A stretch of DNA of 64,000 nt from positions 2,418,001 to 2,482,000 of the forward strand of contig NC_079514.1 in assembly GCF_000801105.2 (NCBI RefSeq), given 5' to 3'. Below the pieces are notes generated by a model, which was not told the DNA's origin, searched no databases, and worked only from the letters and a program-made list of their open reading frames with translations. Positions 30,601 to 44,235 of the stretch are shown here, in pieces. The position numbers and the translations under genes were made by a program. The stretch's first letter is position 1. The number at the start of each line of letters is the position of its first letter. This DNA comes from Raphanus sativus. Its lineage: Eukaryota; Streptophyta; Magnoliopsida; Brassicales; Brassicaceae.

Positions 30601-32990
30601 ATATATAGGTTACCGCAGACACTGCATTGGTCTTTGCCTTCCATGAACAATTTGAATCAGGCAGCGACCAAGATAGACAGTCCAAATCTGAAACATAATG
30701 AACAAAAGTACACCAAAGGGTCGATCACCAAGGGTAGATCATTAGTACCGTCTTGTAACATAAAATATCCCTCTCAATCAAGACAGAGGATTTGCTGCAT
30801 ATTACAATCTGGATACCAACCAAGTTACATGTTGAGTAAAATGGGGGCAAATAAAAATAGCTTGTTCACAAATCACAATGGGCACCGTTGATGATACCTT
30901 AAATAAAAGATATGTTAGAGGTTCCTTGGTTATGTCTTCCATGCTTCCTGGCTAACGCAAATGTGCACCGAGTGATTCTAATTTCTCGGATGACTGCAAA
31001 CAAAAGTCTTGGTCACAACTTGTTACATAATGTGATGCAAAACATATTCCATCAGACCCAGTTTAGAAAAGTTTGAGAAGCTCAACCTCATATATCGTTC
31101 CTTCTTATGAACATGCCACTGAGGATTAAAACACATTTGACACGTCCAAGTAAGAACTATCTTTCTCTTGACGAAGTTAAAACCTATTTGTTGCCAGCTA
31201 CAAGGAATTACATACCTAGGTTTGTGTGAAAAATAATCGACTAACTGGTTTCTAATTAACAAATGAGAAAAAGGAGAAAGCAAGACCTGCATGACAAGAG
31301 ACACCTAGCTAGCAACAACACAAGAGGAAAAAAATCGTAGAAGATTGACACGATTAGGAGAATATTAATCACCTCATCACTTGGAAACAAATCCCGAGAC
31401 TCAATTAAATCTCTGCCATAGATATGAAAGCATATATTAAAAATAACTTGGAATAGTGTTTTGGCAGAAAGAAAGAAAAAACTCATAATTAATTTAAACG
31501 ATGGAAAATCACATTTTAATCTTCTTCAAAATTAGTCATGGACACGCAAACATGAAGCATTCAAAAAGCAATTCAATTACTGTAGATTTCGTAACCACTT
31601 ATATTGAATTGGCCATGCTTCCGGAACCCATATTTACTACTTATAGTTATAAATAGGAAAAAAATACACAGATTGATGAGTCTATGTGGTCGTTTTGAAA
31701 ATTAAATGCAAAGAACGTGTTCTTAGATCAAGAACAAGTCCACAAGAATATTCTCGTAAGATTCACAACGTGATCACATGGAACCAATGTTTTAAAATTA
31801 GATACCATCTATATCACACATCAAGCTATATACAGCAGAATAATTTAGAAACATGATCATATATACCTCAATCGAAATGTACAAGCATACAGTATAAATA
31901 ATCTAGAAAACCAACAACTGAAGATCATGAACAGTGCTCTTGCAAAATCTACAGATGTCATCATATGAAGCAAATAACAGATCTACACATATTTATGAAT
32001 CAAGAGACTAAATCACAGATTTTGAAAGCTAGTAGGAAACGGAAAAAAAAAAAAGAGGAAATCAAAACATATGATTAATAATCTAAGTTTGAATTGAGGA
32101 AATTAAGGATTCAAAAGAGTTAGGACCAACCTAAGAAAAAACTAGGTTAACGTTAATGGTCCCATATTAATCTCGTTTAACCAAGCCATAACCCATAAAC
32201 ATCTAAGATTAAAGCTTTTTCGGAACTAATGATCTCATAAAATATAAAGTATAACAAAGGAGGAGAAAAAAGAAGTAGCATGCATTAGAAACCAAATCTT
32301 TACATAATAAAGGAGCGAGATCGTATTAGTTACCTTAATTTCGAGGGATGAAGAACAAAAGAGAGAGAATGGGAGCACAATTAAAGAAGAAAACGTGAAC
32401 AGACCGAAAAGAATCGGAGCCGGAATCTGACAGATAGAGCAGTGAGCACGCAAGAGAAGCAAATGCATCGAACATGCAAAGTGCCTTTGTGTGCTCACTC
32501 TCTTCTGTCAGTTTCTTTGCGTTTCTCTAAAATTTTATCCCAAAACTCATTCAATGTCCTTACCTAGACAGATTCTGAAATTAGAGATCGACCATGGGAA
32601 ATGGGTTTGGGAACGGAGGATGTAGAGTTAGATCTGAGAGGCTTAGGTTAAGCAAGAACCAGAGGGAATATTTATAATCAAAGGAAAAGAGGAAAGTTAT
32701 ATTCATTTTTGAATACCCTTTGGGAAAAACAAATCTAGGGTTTGACCAAATCAAGAAGGGAAAATAAATTAACAAAAAAGAAAGAACAAAGGGATGAGAT
32801 ATTCGGGGAGAGGAGAGGAGAAGATAGGAGAAAAGATTAACAAAAGGAGAAAATTAAAAAAAAAAACTTTCTCTCTCTCTGTCGTTCACACTCTTCAAGA
32901 GTCTTATCTCTGTTTTTGAGTTTTGTCTCTTTTCTCTCTCCCTCTTACATGCAATGGGACAGATGTCTAGAGAGAGAGACATTTTGAGTG
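30600..32990 (-). ncRNA. MIR156C: Probable primary transcript unit of MIR156C
   Basis: The precursor hairpin lies near the right end and is followed, in the direction of transcription, by a good 5' splice site (AAG|GTAACTA on the minus strand near 32333). That suggests the hairpin is in exon 1 of a spliced pri-miRNA running leftward. A GA-rich leader (CT-rich on plus, about 32868-32940) and a TATA-like TTATAAA (minus, near 33020) lie upstream of the hairpin. No long protein frame is found in the interval. The borders and number of introns are guesses. Confidence 0.45.
32414..32520 (-). ncRNA. MIR156C: miR156c precursor hairpin
   Basis: The mature miR156 sequence TGACAGAAGAGAGTGAGCAC is present exactly on the minus strand at 32491-32510. 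The star strand (32426-32447, GCTCACTGCTCTATCTGTCA followed by GA) lies on the opposite arm, and the loop runs through 32448-32490. miR156 targets SPL transcription factor mRNAs and holds plants in the juvenile phase. The loop and arms match the Arabidopsis MIR156c precursor as I remember it, and the position between GPX7 and PDS5C matches At4g31877, so the assignment to the MIR156C locus is firm. Confidence 0.97.
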
Positions 32991-35900
32991 GAGTGGAATT
33001 GGATTCAACAGTACATTGCAGTTTATAATGGTCAATCTCATAGCCTATAAACGGCAACGACAAACCTACTAAAGATCTTGAATTTTGCGAATGAATTTTG
33101 GTCTTTCACGATGGAATCTGCTCTTCTTTTGTTGTATTAAAATAAGTATTCCGCGTTTTACTTTTTAATTTTCAATTGTTTTCCTAATGACAAACAGCCA
33201 ATAAACAGCTGAAACAAGGCGGAAACAAATAAATCAACTCAACACAGAAATCTCATACGTTTCACATAGATAAAAGACATAACAATGACATGAGTGAGGA
33301 TTTATAAAGGTACGCAAACGATTTAACATTAATCAAGGAAAAAATTTCTTAGTTCTGCACCTATATAGTTTTCTCATTATTCAAAAATTCTGCAGATAAA
33401 AACAAATTACAAAATCACCATTTTAAACACACAATTTCTTAAGTTACGGAAAATGGCTTTAATGTGCTATCAGTTGCCGACGTTAATTACGTTGTTCTTT
33501 TTTTTTTTGCTAAGAGTTTTATTAAAATGCAAGAAAGGTTGTTCATGTAGTTTTCGGGAAGAAAACAAAGTTTAGAGAACTAAGCATGTGTTTAATTTAG
33601 TTTGAGACGTAGCCATATACTTACAAGGTTAATCTCAGTTGAAGATATATATGTTAATTAGACGTTATAGCTTACAAACATTTAAAAGGTTAATTAAGCT
33701 ATACTTTGCCGTTGAACAGAAAAAATGATAACTTACCTTCATTTTTGTGGGTTTTTTTCTTTTGCGAAGAACTTATTCTGCTCGACACGTGTTAATGAAA
33801 CAATGCGAAAAGTCCAATTATTTCCTTCGTTTAATATTTTTCTTGTGAGATTCATATACCGAATCGTTTTTTATTGGTGCTAAATGCTGAGAGTTGATAA
33901 TAAATACAAAGATGGGATATGCCGAATTTTATTAAAATAGTAATAAATATATCAGCCACCCATAAAGGAAAGTCCAAAGATAAATCTCCCAAAACATACA
34001 CCCGCGCAAAAGATTTTGTTCTAAGAAAATCCGTATGGTGATTTTGTAAGACCACGATGGTAGACTGCCTGTGTAGTCTCCAATCAGGCTCGTGCTTTTT
34101 AACAATATGATGTACCTTTGATAGAAAAAAAACAATACGATGTACCAGAAGCTTTAAAATAGATTAGTGGTCCGGAAAATGACTTGATCATCCCACAATT
34201 GATCATATAAGGAAGGTTCAATTATTTTGGAAGGATATTTTGAGATAATACTATTATTTCGTTTAGTTTTAAAACTAAATTTTTAAAAAATCCTTTTTAT
34301 AAATATACCGAAAACAAAAAAGAAAAATAAAACTTTCTAATTTTTATCAATCAAACTATAAAACGAAATATAAAAATAAGAATAAACAGTTATATATAAG
34401 AAAAACTATAAAATTCTAACCAAATTAAATAATTATTATATTTAATAAACAATAAATTAAATAGTCATATATTTGAAATATTTTAAAAATATTCTCTCTG
34501 CAGCACAATAGAGTATTACTACGTAATAGTTTATTTTCATGTACTTTGCCGTTTTGGTGAAAATTACATTTTGGCCCAACAATGAAGCATATCAAATAAT
34601 TGTCTTGTATAAGCATATAAGATTTGATATAATATACTTAATGGATCAGATTAAACTTGTTAACTTCAGAAAAATTAATTCACCACTCCTCTCGTAACTT
34701 GTTCATGCGATTTTAGGTATGTAATTTCAATAAATCCATCTCTGATATAGGTCAATTACTTATTTGAAAATAATGAAACACACGTTATTTCCTTAGTTTA
34801 TATGACTTGGCAAGTTCCGTTTCCAATATTAAATTGTCAAGGGAACAACATATCCTTTAAAATACGCGTGACAGGTGATAAACTGAAAAGAGTAAAAACT
34901 TTGTGTTTGACCTAAGAATATATTCAAAGACTGTCTAGATTCAATTCTTCTCGATGACATTGATTAATAAATACTAGTATATGATAAGATTTTCTTGTCT
35001 CTGAATGACCCTGACCTTTTCTCCACACATAAAAAACGAAGCTACGACTTGTATTTATTAGTTTCTTTCTGTCAAAAGCTAGACAGAATTGTGAAGATAT
35101 GTTTTATTTCGAAATAGTATATATACCCTATATTGTTTGACATAATTTTGAGTATTTATTTAATAGTGATATAGATGGATATAAAGTTATACCAATTCTA
35201 TTGTGACGAATCTAAATCTTTTGTTTATGATTATTCGTATATTAACATAACTAAAAGTAACTAAATTATTATGATTAAATAATTAAGCAAAAATAAATTC
35301 CATAAAACAAAAGTTTGTATTTTAAATTAGAGCAAAAATTTAATACAATAGGAAGCATATTCTAATTTTTATAGACAAACTCAGGTTTAATAATATAAAA
35401 GTTTTTTTTATATTTATCAAGATTACATAAAGAAATTTATGCAAATCGGATTTGGGTATTTTGATCTTTACATATGATAATACAAATCCAAACATTTTGA
35501 GTATCCTATATTAGCCAAACTGATTTTTTTTTGTTTATTTTATTTTCTTTTTTGTAAATGAACTGAATTGAACTTTTGATCCCCAGACATTTTGACCAAC
35601 CTTAATATGTATATATATCCAAATTATTTAAATATATTAATTTGGTTAGATATTTTATTCATACTTTTTTGAACTAGCTGGATATTTTTGTTCGCACACA
35701 CCCATTTTAAGATAGTTGTTTCTACCTGATCGTCTTTAAAACCCCCCATGCTGAGCATTAACAATTTTATTCTGTAAATGTATACATATAACCCCTCGTT
35801 ACCAGAAAAATTAAACATTCAGTATAATGAAAAGAAGAATAAAAATAGTTTTGCAAACATATAATAAAGTTCTTTTTACTTTTAAAAAAAATAACAAACA

Positions 35901-36600
35901 CTTTTTTTTTTGCTTAAAAACAAGTAACGAACACTTTGAATTGGTTTGTGTATATTAGATGACAAACGATCTACATTCTATGTATTGGATGACATAATGG
36001 CGGAACCACGTGTAAGATCAAGATGCGTCTAATATTAGTCGAAGATTGCTAGTCTCGCGGCTAGTCTCACGTGCTGATTTAAACCTTATTCTTATGTGCA
36101 AAATCACCAGAGACCTTAGATGATCAGATCTAGGGAGCAATGTAACTATGTAAGCATTCCATTTTGAACGAACTACTTGATCTAAGTCGTAAGCTATATA
36201 ATAAAAATGTAAATGGAATATCCCTTAGATAATGGGCAGCAACCATTTGGTTTTAAGAATCTCCAAGCATCTCGTAATCCAGTAATATAATTTTCTCAAA
36301 TTTTTAGTCAACTTAGAACAAATCCTTTTAAAATTGGATAAAATACATTCTTCAGGAAATTTGTCTTTTGAGGCCTCTACAACTCTCCAAATTCACAAAG
36401 ATAAAATTATTTGGAAGACTAAAGAAAAATCCGCTGGAAAATCGAACCTAAAAAGTGAAATAAATAAAAAATCCACTCACTGCTACTAATACTAAGCTTC
36501 TTATCTTAAAAACAAAGACTACACTTGTAAAACCCAGACGATGTCAAGTCCCCATCAATCGACGGCCACCAAATACCACCGCAGCTTTCCACCTTGACTA
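32991..36600. other. Gene-poor AT-rich region
   Basis: About 3.6 kb without a supported gene. Short open frames occur on both strands but show no conserved motif. It includes the distal promoter of MIR156C at the left and the 3' flank of PDS5C at the right. Confidence 0.5.
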
Positions 36601-36609
36601 AAGCCAGAC

Positions 36610-39600
36610 TCATCGCTTCCTCTTCTTACCTGATTTCGCCTGCGACTTCCCTTTTGTTGCTGGTTCTGGCGCCTTTGGTGTCTCTTCAGAGTCTGACTCA
36701 GCGTCGCTCTCACTGCCCTTGTAGGCAGGTGTAGAGTTTGCTTTGCCTTTTGCTGCTTTTCCCTTGGCTGCTGAAGATTTTGCAGGTCCTCCTGACTTGG
36801 ATTTTGAAGTAGCTGTAGTCTTGGACGAACATTTGGATGTCCCAGATTTCGATCTCTCTTTCTTCCACTTGCTGGTTCCTGATTTACCAACGGTTTTGGG
36901 GGTTTCCTCTTCCTCGCTCAACGCTTCAGAGCTATCCTCCTCTTCTCTACTAGCTTCTTTCGGATCCTTTGGTTTGCTCTCTGTTTTCTCATCCTTGGAC
37001 TTCTTGCCGGACTTGGAAGCAGGAGCAGCTTTAGACTTGCTGGAACCAGCTCCACCACCCCTGAATCAGAAACAATATTTGCTTATCAGTCCAGAACTTT
37101 TTAGAGACTTCAACACCTTTTTGAACTATTTGCTTTCAGTTTCATTTACTTTTTCCCTGACGGTTGCTTGCCAGTCTTAGCTTTCTTTCTCTGGGGCCTG
37201 CATGGAGAATTACCAAAGCTTGGTCATAACAAGAATACCAAAAACATGTCAAAGCATCATATCGATCACATTAAGATATTCTTTCTAGTGCCACATAAAC
37301 ACCGGAACTAGAGTCTAGAGCAGTAACACTTACTCTGTGGAGGCCTCTTTCTCATGACCAGTCTGATCAGCAGCTTCTTCACCCTGCTGACAGAAAATGT
37401 AAGTAACATCAAAGTGAAGAATGAAAAAAAAAATAAGTCAGAGATGAATGAAATACAATGCCCCACCTCTGTTTCTGATTCATCCAGAAAATGCCACTTC
37501 TGTGTCTTAAGATTCAAGATTTCTTGATCTCCATCATCATAGATAACCTGAAAACGAAGATAGCAACAACATTCCATAAAATGCACTGTATCTAATTAAA
37601 AACATGTACAATCAATAGGCTAATGGGTCACCCCAATCAAAAGAGACGGAGCAGAAAATAGTTATCGAGTAAACTAATAAAACTGGGCTTACCAGATGTT
37701 TCTTCTTCGCAGAATCATATGAATCGACCACACCTTTATAATACCTGTGGCAAAAATCCAATATTCATTTACAAGCATGGACAAACTACCCAAGGTGTTA
37801 CTGCAGATTCAGCTATATACAGGAAAATACATAGAGTAGCGGATTGCGTTTATGTAAATCAAATATAGTTCCTAACAAGAAAATACAAAGTGCTTACGCT
37901 TTATCTATAGGCCACCAGACTCTGACCCTCGACCCAACTAAATCTTCACCATGGCTTTGGAGATCAGATGCCTGTCAGGGAATCAATTCAGTATGAAGAA
38001 GTCTACCACAAAAAGGGAAAAGAAAAACTCGCACAGAACATGAAACCAGTACGAATAAAGGAATAAACAAAGAGACACAGAAGCTCCGCAGAAGGGAACG
38101 AACAGATGTTTAAAAGAAAAATATCTCAAACTTGAAGAGAATAAGAAGCTGCAATCATGCATTCACAGTTACTACTGCAAATGGCATCTGGTAGAATATG
38201 AATTTTTTTTTTCAAACATTCCTTCATGCGTAATAATTATGATAGATGAAATTACGAAGACATACTTTCTCTTTGCCTAGACTTCGTTTCCTCTTTGTGT
38301 TTGTATTAGGACTTTCTTCTATTGGTTGCTTCACTTCCTTCTTTGATTTCGAGGCTGACTTTCCGGAGGAAACAGCTGGCTGAAACACAATTAAAGGATA
38401 TCGGTAAAAGGACAGGAAGGCAGCTACGTATCGAATCATACAGGTCAGGGAACAACTTACTTTTTCGCTATCACCCGAAGAAGTATCTAATGAGTCCTCA
38501 TCCATGGCTTTCCCACGTCCTGGCTTTTTCTTTTCCTCTTTTGGCTTTGAGGATTCTTGTACATTATCATTCTCAGCTACCTTTTTCTCTGACTGCTTTG
38601 CAGCTTTTGTCTCAGAGGTACTTTTCTTCGGAGGAACAGCAGACTTGGTTTTACTTGAAGAAGCAACCTTCTTTCCAGATTTTTTTATAACTTTAGCAGA
38701 AGTTTTTGCTTCTTCGGAAGCTTTTTCAGTAGCACTAGCAGCTGATGGTTTGGCCTCCTTTGTCAAGCTCTCCTTTTTCTTCTGGTTTGCAGTCTTCTTA
38801 GGCCGGCTTTCCTTAACAAGATCTTCAGCCCTAGATGGAGAACTAACATTGGCAGTTTCATCGGCTGATGTCATAGATGGCAAAGCCTGAACACTTGTTT
38901 CCTTATCATTTTCAGTCTTCTTAGGCCGGCTTTCCTCAACAAGATCTTCAGCCCTAGATGGAGAACTAACATTGGCAGTTTCATCGGCTGATGTCTTAGA
39001 TGGCAAAGCCTGTACACTTGTTTCCTTATCCTTTTCAGTCTTCTTAGGCCGGCTTTCCTCAACAAAAACTTCAGCCTTAGATGGAGAACTAACATTGGCA
39101 GTTTCATCGACTGATGTCTTAGATGGCAAAGCCTGCACACTTGTTTCCTTGTCCTTTTCAGTCTTCTTAGCCCGGCTTTCCTCAACAAGATCTTCAGCCT
39201 TAGATGGAGAACTAACATTGACAGTTTCATCACCTGATGTCTTAGATGGCAACGCCTGCACACTTGTTTCCTTATCATCTTCAGTCTTCTTAGGCCGGCT
39301 TTCTTCAACAAGATCTTCAGCCCTAGATGGAGAACTAACATTGACAGTTTCATCACCTGATGTCTTAGATGGCAACGCCTGCACACTTGTTTCCTTATCA
39401 TCTTCAGTCTTCTTAGGCCGGCTTTCTTCAACAAGATCTTCAGCCCTAGATGGAGAACTAACATTGCCAGTTTCATCACCTGATGTCTTAGATGGCAACG
39501 CCTGCACACTTGTTTCCTTATCATCTTCAGTCTTCTTAGGCCGGCTTTCTTCAACAAGATCTTCAGCCCTAGATGGAGAACTAACATTGCCAGTTTCATC

Positions 39601-41608
39601 ACCTGATGTCTTAGATGGCAACGCCTGCACACTTGTTTCCTTATCATTTTCAGAAGATATGGCTGCTTTAACAGATGAATCATCAGGAGGCAAACTTAGC
39701 ATATCCTTGCTCTCCAGGAGTGCTCCAGGTTCGTCCTTGATGATATCTGAAGTTTCTGATGAATCCACATGTATGGCGGAACTGGGATCTTTTTCCTGAG
39801 GTTGATGTTCAACATCAGGCTTCTCTTCAGAAGTACTATCCAAGTCAGTGCTGCTAGGATTATCAAAATGTTGAGGCTCATCTTTAGCATTCGTATCATC
39901 TGGCTTCTCTGTAGACTCAGTATCAACAGAAGAACCGTTCTGTTGCGCAACGCCGTTGCTGACTCCCGACTTACCAGATTCATCCTTAGGTGCATCAGTT
40001 CGATCGGGTGTAGCAATTACTTCCGGTTTATCCTGCTGATTGGAAAATAAAAAAAAATTAAAAATCTACTTGAGGAAACTTATTTCTCAATGCTGCTTTA
40101 AGGGAAGAGATATATGCCTCTACTTCTGCTTCCTTTTCTAAATGACCTTGACAGTCCTGCAGGGTAAAATAATGAGAGAATGGTATAAGAGTATGTAAAA
40201 TATGAGGCAGTTCGACAAAAAAAAACGGGTGAGAAATAAACAGATGAGAAGGCTTACCTCTTTTTCATTCTCAACAAGTTCGTCGTGCTGCAAAGCACTG
40301 AATGTCCCTTCACATATCGAAGCCACTACCTTACTATACTTATCCAAAGAGACACCCGACAATTTCACAGCTTCAGTCAGACACTTTTTGAGCTTGCTAG
40401 CAGAGTTACTGAGAACTCGTTCTGCCAACCTCCGTGCTACTTCTGGAACCTGAGAGACAAGTTGAAAGTGTTAGCAAAAGAGCACCTGTTACTGAAGACA
40501 ATCAAGGTAATCACCTCATCATCCTCCCTAACATAATGTAGAATGGGTGAAAGCATCTTTGGAGGTATATCCTCGCTTTCCTCTAAAACAAGTGTCATGA
40601 TTTTCTCAATTGATGAAAGTACGTTCTCTGGATGGAAGTCCCTGAAAGGTAAAATGAATTAATCATCAGACAAACATGATATTGAGAGTGAGAAGCTTCA
40701 AGATGCTTGGATTTTATTAAATGATTGTACCTTATAGCGTTGAGGAGAATCTGGAACATCTCAATAAGAAGAGCATCACACTCAAGATCCAGCATCACAA
40801 CGCATGATCTGACCTTGGCCACAGTTTCAAGGATCGAGATCCTTTTGGAATAGGAGCGACTAAAATAGTCAGGCAAGTTTTCGAACGAAGATACAATCAA
40901 CTTAAATACTTCCTGCGCGGCAAGAATAGAAGAAAAGAGTCAGCAAAGCAAACAACCCAATTTTCACCTTTCCTCGAAAAGAAAAAGAAAATTGAACATA
41001 CCTTCATCTGATCATCATCATAAGGAGCTTCAGGAGCAGTTATTCTCGTAATCTCGCTGACGCAGGCAGCGACTGCGACTTTCACATCGGCGTCCGAATG
41101 CTTGAAAAGCTTTCCAGCGACTAGTGATTTCATGAGTGGAGAGAGTGCGCTCTGCATTGACTCGCGAGGTGACTGGTCAACATCTATGAGGTAGATGAAG
41201 AGTTTCTGAAAAGCGAAATACAAAAGAGTAAATAACACAAGCATAAACGTGTACTTGTTTCGTCACACTTAATAGTGAATAACCGTTTCGTTCGTGGATT
41301 CAAATTTAATCACGAAAGATACGAATCTGATCTAAACGCCATCGGAGTAAGTAGATAGATTCGCGGAGGGCTAATGAAGCGAAAAAGATGCGGAAACAAA
41401 GAGTTAAAATCAATAATCGAGAAATCTACAGTAGAACACATAGCATTTTGCACGAAGCCTCGGAGAAGGAAGAAGAACAGAGAAGAGATAATAGTTGAGG
41501 GCTCACGTCAAGGAGAAGAAGAAGCTCATCGAGTGAAGAAGGTGGATCAGTGAGCTTTCCCCCTGCTTCGAGAATCTGATTCTCGAGCTCTTTGTCGGAA
41601 TCCGCCAT
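36610..41608 (-). CDS. PDS5C: Sister chromatid cohesion protein PDS5 homologue C (Tudor domain)
   Basis: Plant PDS5C binds cohesin-related complexes in the nucleus and supports cohesion, DNA repair and chromatin organisation. Start at 41608: MADSDKELENQILEAGGKLT, PPSSLDELLLLLD. HEAT-like helices follow (SMQSALSPLMKSLVAGKLF, DADVKVAVAACVSEITRITA, LETVAKVRSCVVMLDLECDA, ICEGTFSALQHDELVENEKE). A long charged linker contains seven 41-residue tandem repeats (38790-39650). A Tudor domain is encoded near 37500-37960 (LVGSRVRVWWPIDKAYYKGV, then VDSYDSAKKKHLVIYDDGDQ), and the C-terminus is a Lys/Ser-rich nuclear tail ending GKKRKR. Splice borders are canonical and no stop interrupts the frame. Colinear with At4g31880. 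Confidence 0.9.
38790..39655 (-). repeat. Seven in-frame 123-bp (41-residue) repeats in PDS5C
   Basis: Each unit encodes DKETSVQALPSKTSGDETGN followed by VSSPSRAEDLVEESRPKKTE and D, with small changes (G/V/A after TS, SRP or SRA, SRA or SKA). The period is exactly 123 bp, e.g. CACTTGTTTCC at 39261 and 39384. Units near the N-terminal side are almost identical, those toward the C-terminal side more diverged. Because the unit length is divisible by 3, the other frames also stay open, creating long false ORFs on both strands. Confidence 0.93.
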
Positions 41609-43165
41609 GGCTCCTATTCTCTCGTTCGATTGTAACTACGATTGGATCTCTCGGTAAACCCTAGATTCGATTCCCAGCACGAAATAAATCTAACTCCTTC
41701 TCGATTCCAGAAACGACGAGAAAGTCCCCACCAGTGTCACTGAACAACACGCTTAGGGTTTTCTCCTCTCTTTTTTTTTTTTTGTTTTTGTTTTTTTCTT
41801 TCTCTCTCTCTCAAATCCAGTACTCCTCAAATCTTAACAGTTTAACTGAAAAACCAAAAAGAAGTAAGAAAATCTTCTGAGACGCGACGCGAGAACCCTC
41901 GGCGGTGTTAAAAAGGATAATAAAGGAACAAAAATATATAAATTCTCTTATAAATAACTGGTCATCTTTTTTTTTATGAAGTGTTGGTTCCTTTTTTTTT
42001 TATCTTTCTCATTTTGGGCTTCTTTAAAATGGAATCCAACATTTCAAGGGATCCAGTATGGCATGCAGTTCGGTTTATTCGGTTAGTTCAAAATTCAGAT
42101 CAGTCGAAATCGCACTGAAGTGAATCGGAAAAAAAAAATCAATTCAGTTTTTTTATTATTTCAGTTTTAATATTTTTACCAAAGTATTCGGTTTTGCGGT
42201 TAGTTTGGTAAATTTTTGGTTTAAATTGAATAAAATTCGAAAAACTTTGGTTATTTTGGTTAAAATTTTGATTAATTCAGTTAATTCGTTCGGTTATTTT
42301 GGTTAGTTCGTTATTTCTATTTGAATTTTGATTAGTTCGGTTAGGAATTTCGATTAAAATTTTTACTATTTAATATATTTTTTTAGAAAACTTAGCTAAT
42401 CGATTATCGAACCGAACTAAAAGCCGAATTTTTTTTTACTGAAATTCCGAACTGGACTAACTGAAAACCAAATTTTTGGTTCGGTTCGGCAAATTTGGTT
42501 CAGTTAGAAAATCTCAGATCCAATATGTGATTTTGTTATTTTTTCTTCGGATTTCACCACGATTTATAAACTTGCTTTTCAAATTCGCTTTTGAAATATT
42601 TTCTGTTTACTTTTGGAAAAATATTGTGGCATATTAAAATTCTTTTAAGATCATGATCAAATACTGAATAACAAACATAGATTGTTAAATTTCTCATTTA
42701 ATTCGTCAAAACATAGATTTAAACCATCTCTAAATGCTTTTGGGGGTCTTAAACATGATTTTTGCTAATTTACCACTAATCAAACAATGATAGTTTTAGA
42801 ATGGCACACAAAATTATCTATAAAAATGTTATATTGTACTACAATGTATGAAAATTCAAAAAAAGAAGAAGGTATTGCTTTTCTTTTTGATCAAACAGAA
42901 GAAGATATTGCTAAGTAGTCAATAAACATGTAAAAGAGAGTATAATTTAACTTATACAATATGCAAGTATTATACTCATCTGATAGACGTTAGACAGCCA
43001 CTGAGAGCATTAGAGAATGATTTTGTCTCTGTCATTTGCTCGCACCATCTTGTCAATTCTCAACCTTCGACTGGATCGCAGTCAGCTCCATTTACTCACA
43101 CTGTCACGGAAACATTTTGGTGTATTTATAACGTTTCAAGTATCCATGCAAAAATAAAGCTGTTT
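41609..43165. other. PDS5C upstream region and an eroded repeat
   Basis: The first 300 bp is the leader/promoter of PDS5C. At about 42050-42520 lies a repetitive stretch built on TTCGGTTAGTTCGGTT-type words with complementary GAACCGAACTAA words near its right end. It may be an old TE: near-matching GATCCAGTATG and GATCCAATATG flank it, but its class is unclear. No gene is seen. Confidence 0.4.
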
Positions 43166-43178
43166 GTCTCCACATTTT

Positions 43179-44235
43179 TTTTTTTTTAAATCTAAATTTC
43201 CTTTTATTAAATGAGGCAAAACGAATTACAAACTAGTGACTATTCAGCCAAACCTCACCAGACTAAACAGACGAAAAAAGTTAAAAAAATACTCAACCAA
43301 GAACCCAACGGAGTGATGGTTGAAGAAGAAGACAGTCGCATGTTCCGAGACAAAGGATCCAATCTCAACTTCAGAGTCTGTTTTACTTCCTGAATGATAG
43401 CTACAGCTGGCCTGCTAATGCTTGTATGGAGACGGGAGTTTCTTTCCTTCCACACTGAATATATGGCTGCTTGGAAGATCAATCTAATGATGAGAAGGTT
43501 GTTAGGATCAGTCGAAGGGGCCTTCAACCATCTCAAACAATCCTCAAACAATACCGGAAGTACCATTTGCAGACGAGAGCAGAAGTAGTTCCAAATCTCA
43601 GCACTGAAATTGCAGTCAAAAAACAAATGCTGCCTGCATTCATCAGCAGCTGAGCAGAGTAAGCATTCTGAAGGCACGTTGATTCTCCATCCCCTCATTC
43701 TGTCCCTCGTTGCCAATCTATTCCATGCCACCAACCAAGATATAAAGGCATGCTTTGGAACTCTACCTTTAAACCAAATTTGAGAGTGCCAAAAAACTGA
43801 AGGCCTAGGGGGGCGGAGAGCTAGCCACGTCTTTGTCGTTGAAAAACGATCAGTTGGAGGCTCATTACCAACCTTCCAGAGATAGGTATCATCATTGGGT
43901 GACTGCAAAATAGGGGCAGGTGAAGGGAGACACTGTTTTAACAGAGTAATAATGGGGTTCCTGCTCCGAAAAACGCTCAGCCACCAATCTCCATTAACCA
44001 AAGCCTCCGCCACTGTTGCCTCTATATGCAAACCCGAGACTGCCGGTCCCCGTTCACCAGTGAGATGAATCAAAGGGCCAAGATCCGTCCAATTATCATT
44101 CTAGAAGCTAGTTGTTATGCCAGACCCTACCTCGCACACAATAAAAGGTCTGGCCATTGCTCTAAGCTTGCAAAGCTTCTTCCAGATCCAACTGTCCCCT
44201 CTACGAGGCTCCAAGGTCCAGAAATTGGCAGATCC
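43179..44235 (-). mobile_element. 5'-truncated LINE (non-LTR retrotransposon) with zf-RVT remnant
   Basis: The minus-strand frame (43255-44073) encodes the C-terminal reverse-transcriptase zinc-binding region of plant LINEs: LWKVGNEPPTDRFSTTKTWL, IWFKGRVPKHAFISWLVAWN, RLATRDRMRGW, then CLLCSAADECRQHLFFDC with its Cys/His ligands, and FSAEIWNYFCSRLQ. The RT and endonuclease parts are absent. A poly(A) tail (poly-T on plus, about 43175-43188) marks the 3' end. An exact 13-bp target duplication GTCTCCACATTTT occurs at 43166-43178 and 44236-44248, so the insertion is recent enough to keep it. Confidence 0.9.

Noticed and set aside
38871..39799. Two long ORFs (275 codons plus strand, 270 codons minus strand in another frame) over PDS5C
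   Set aside because: They exist only because the 123-bp coding repeat is divisible by 3, so alternative frames stay open too. The PDS5C frame continues into recognisable domains on both sides; these do not.
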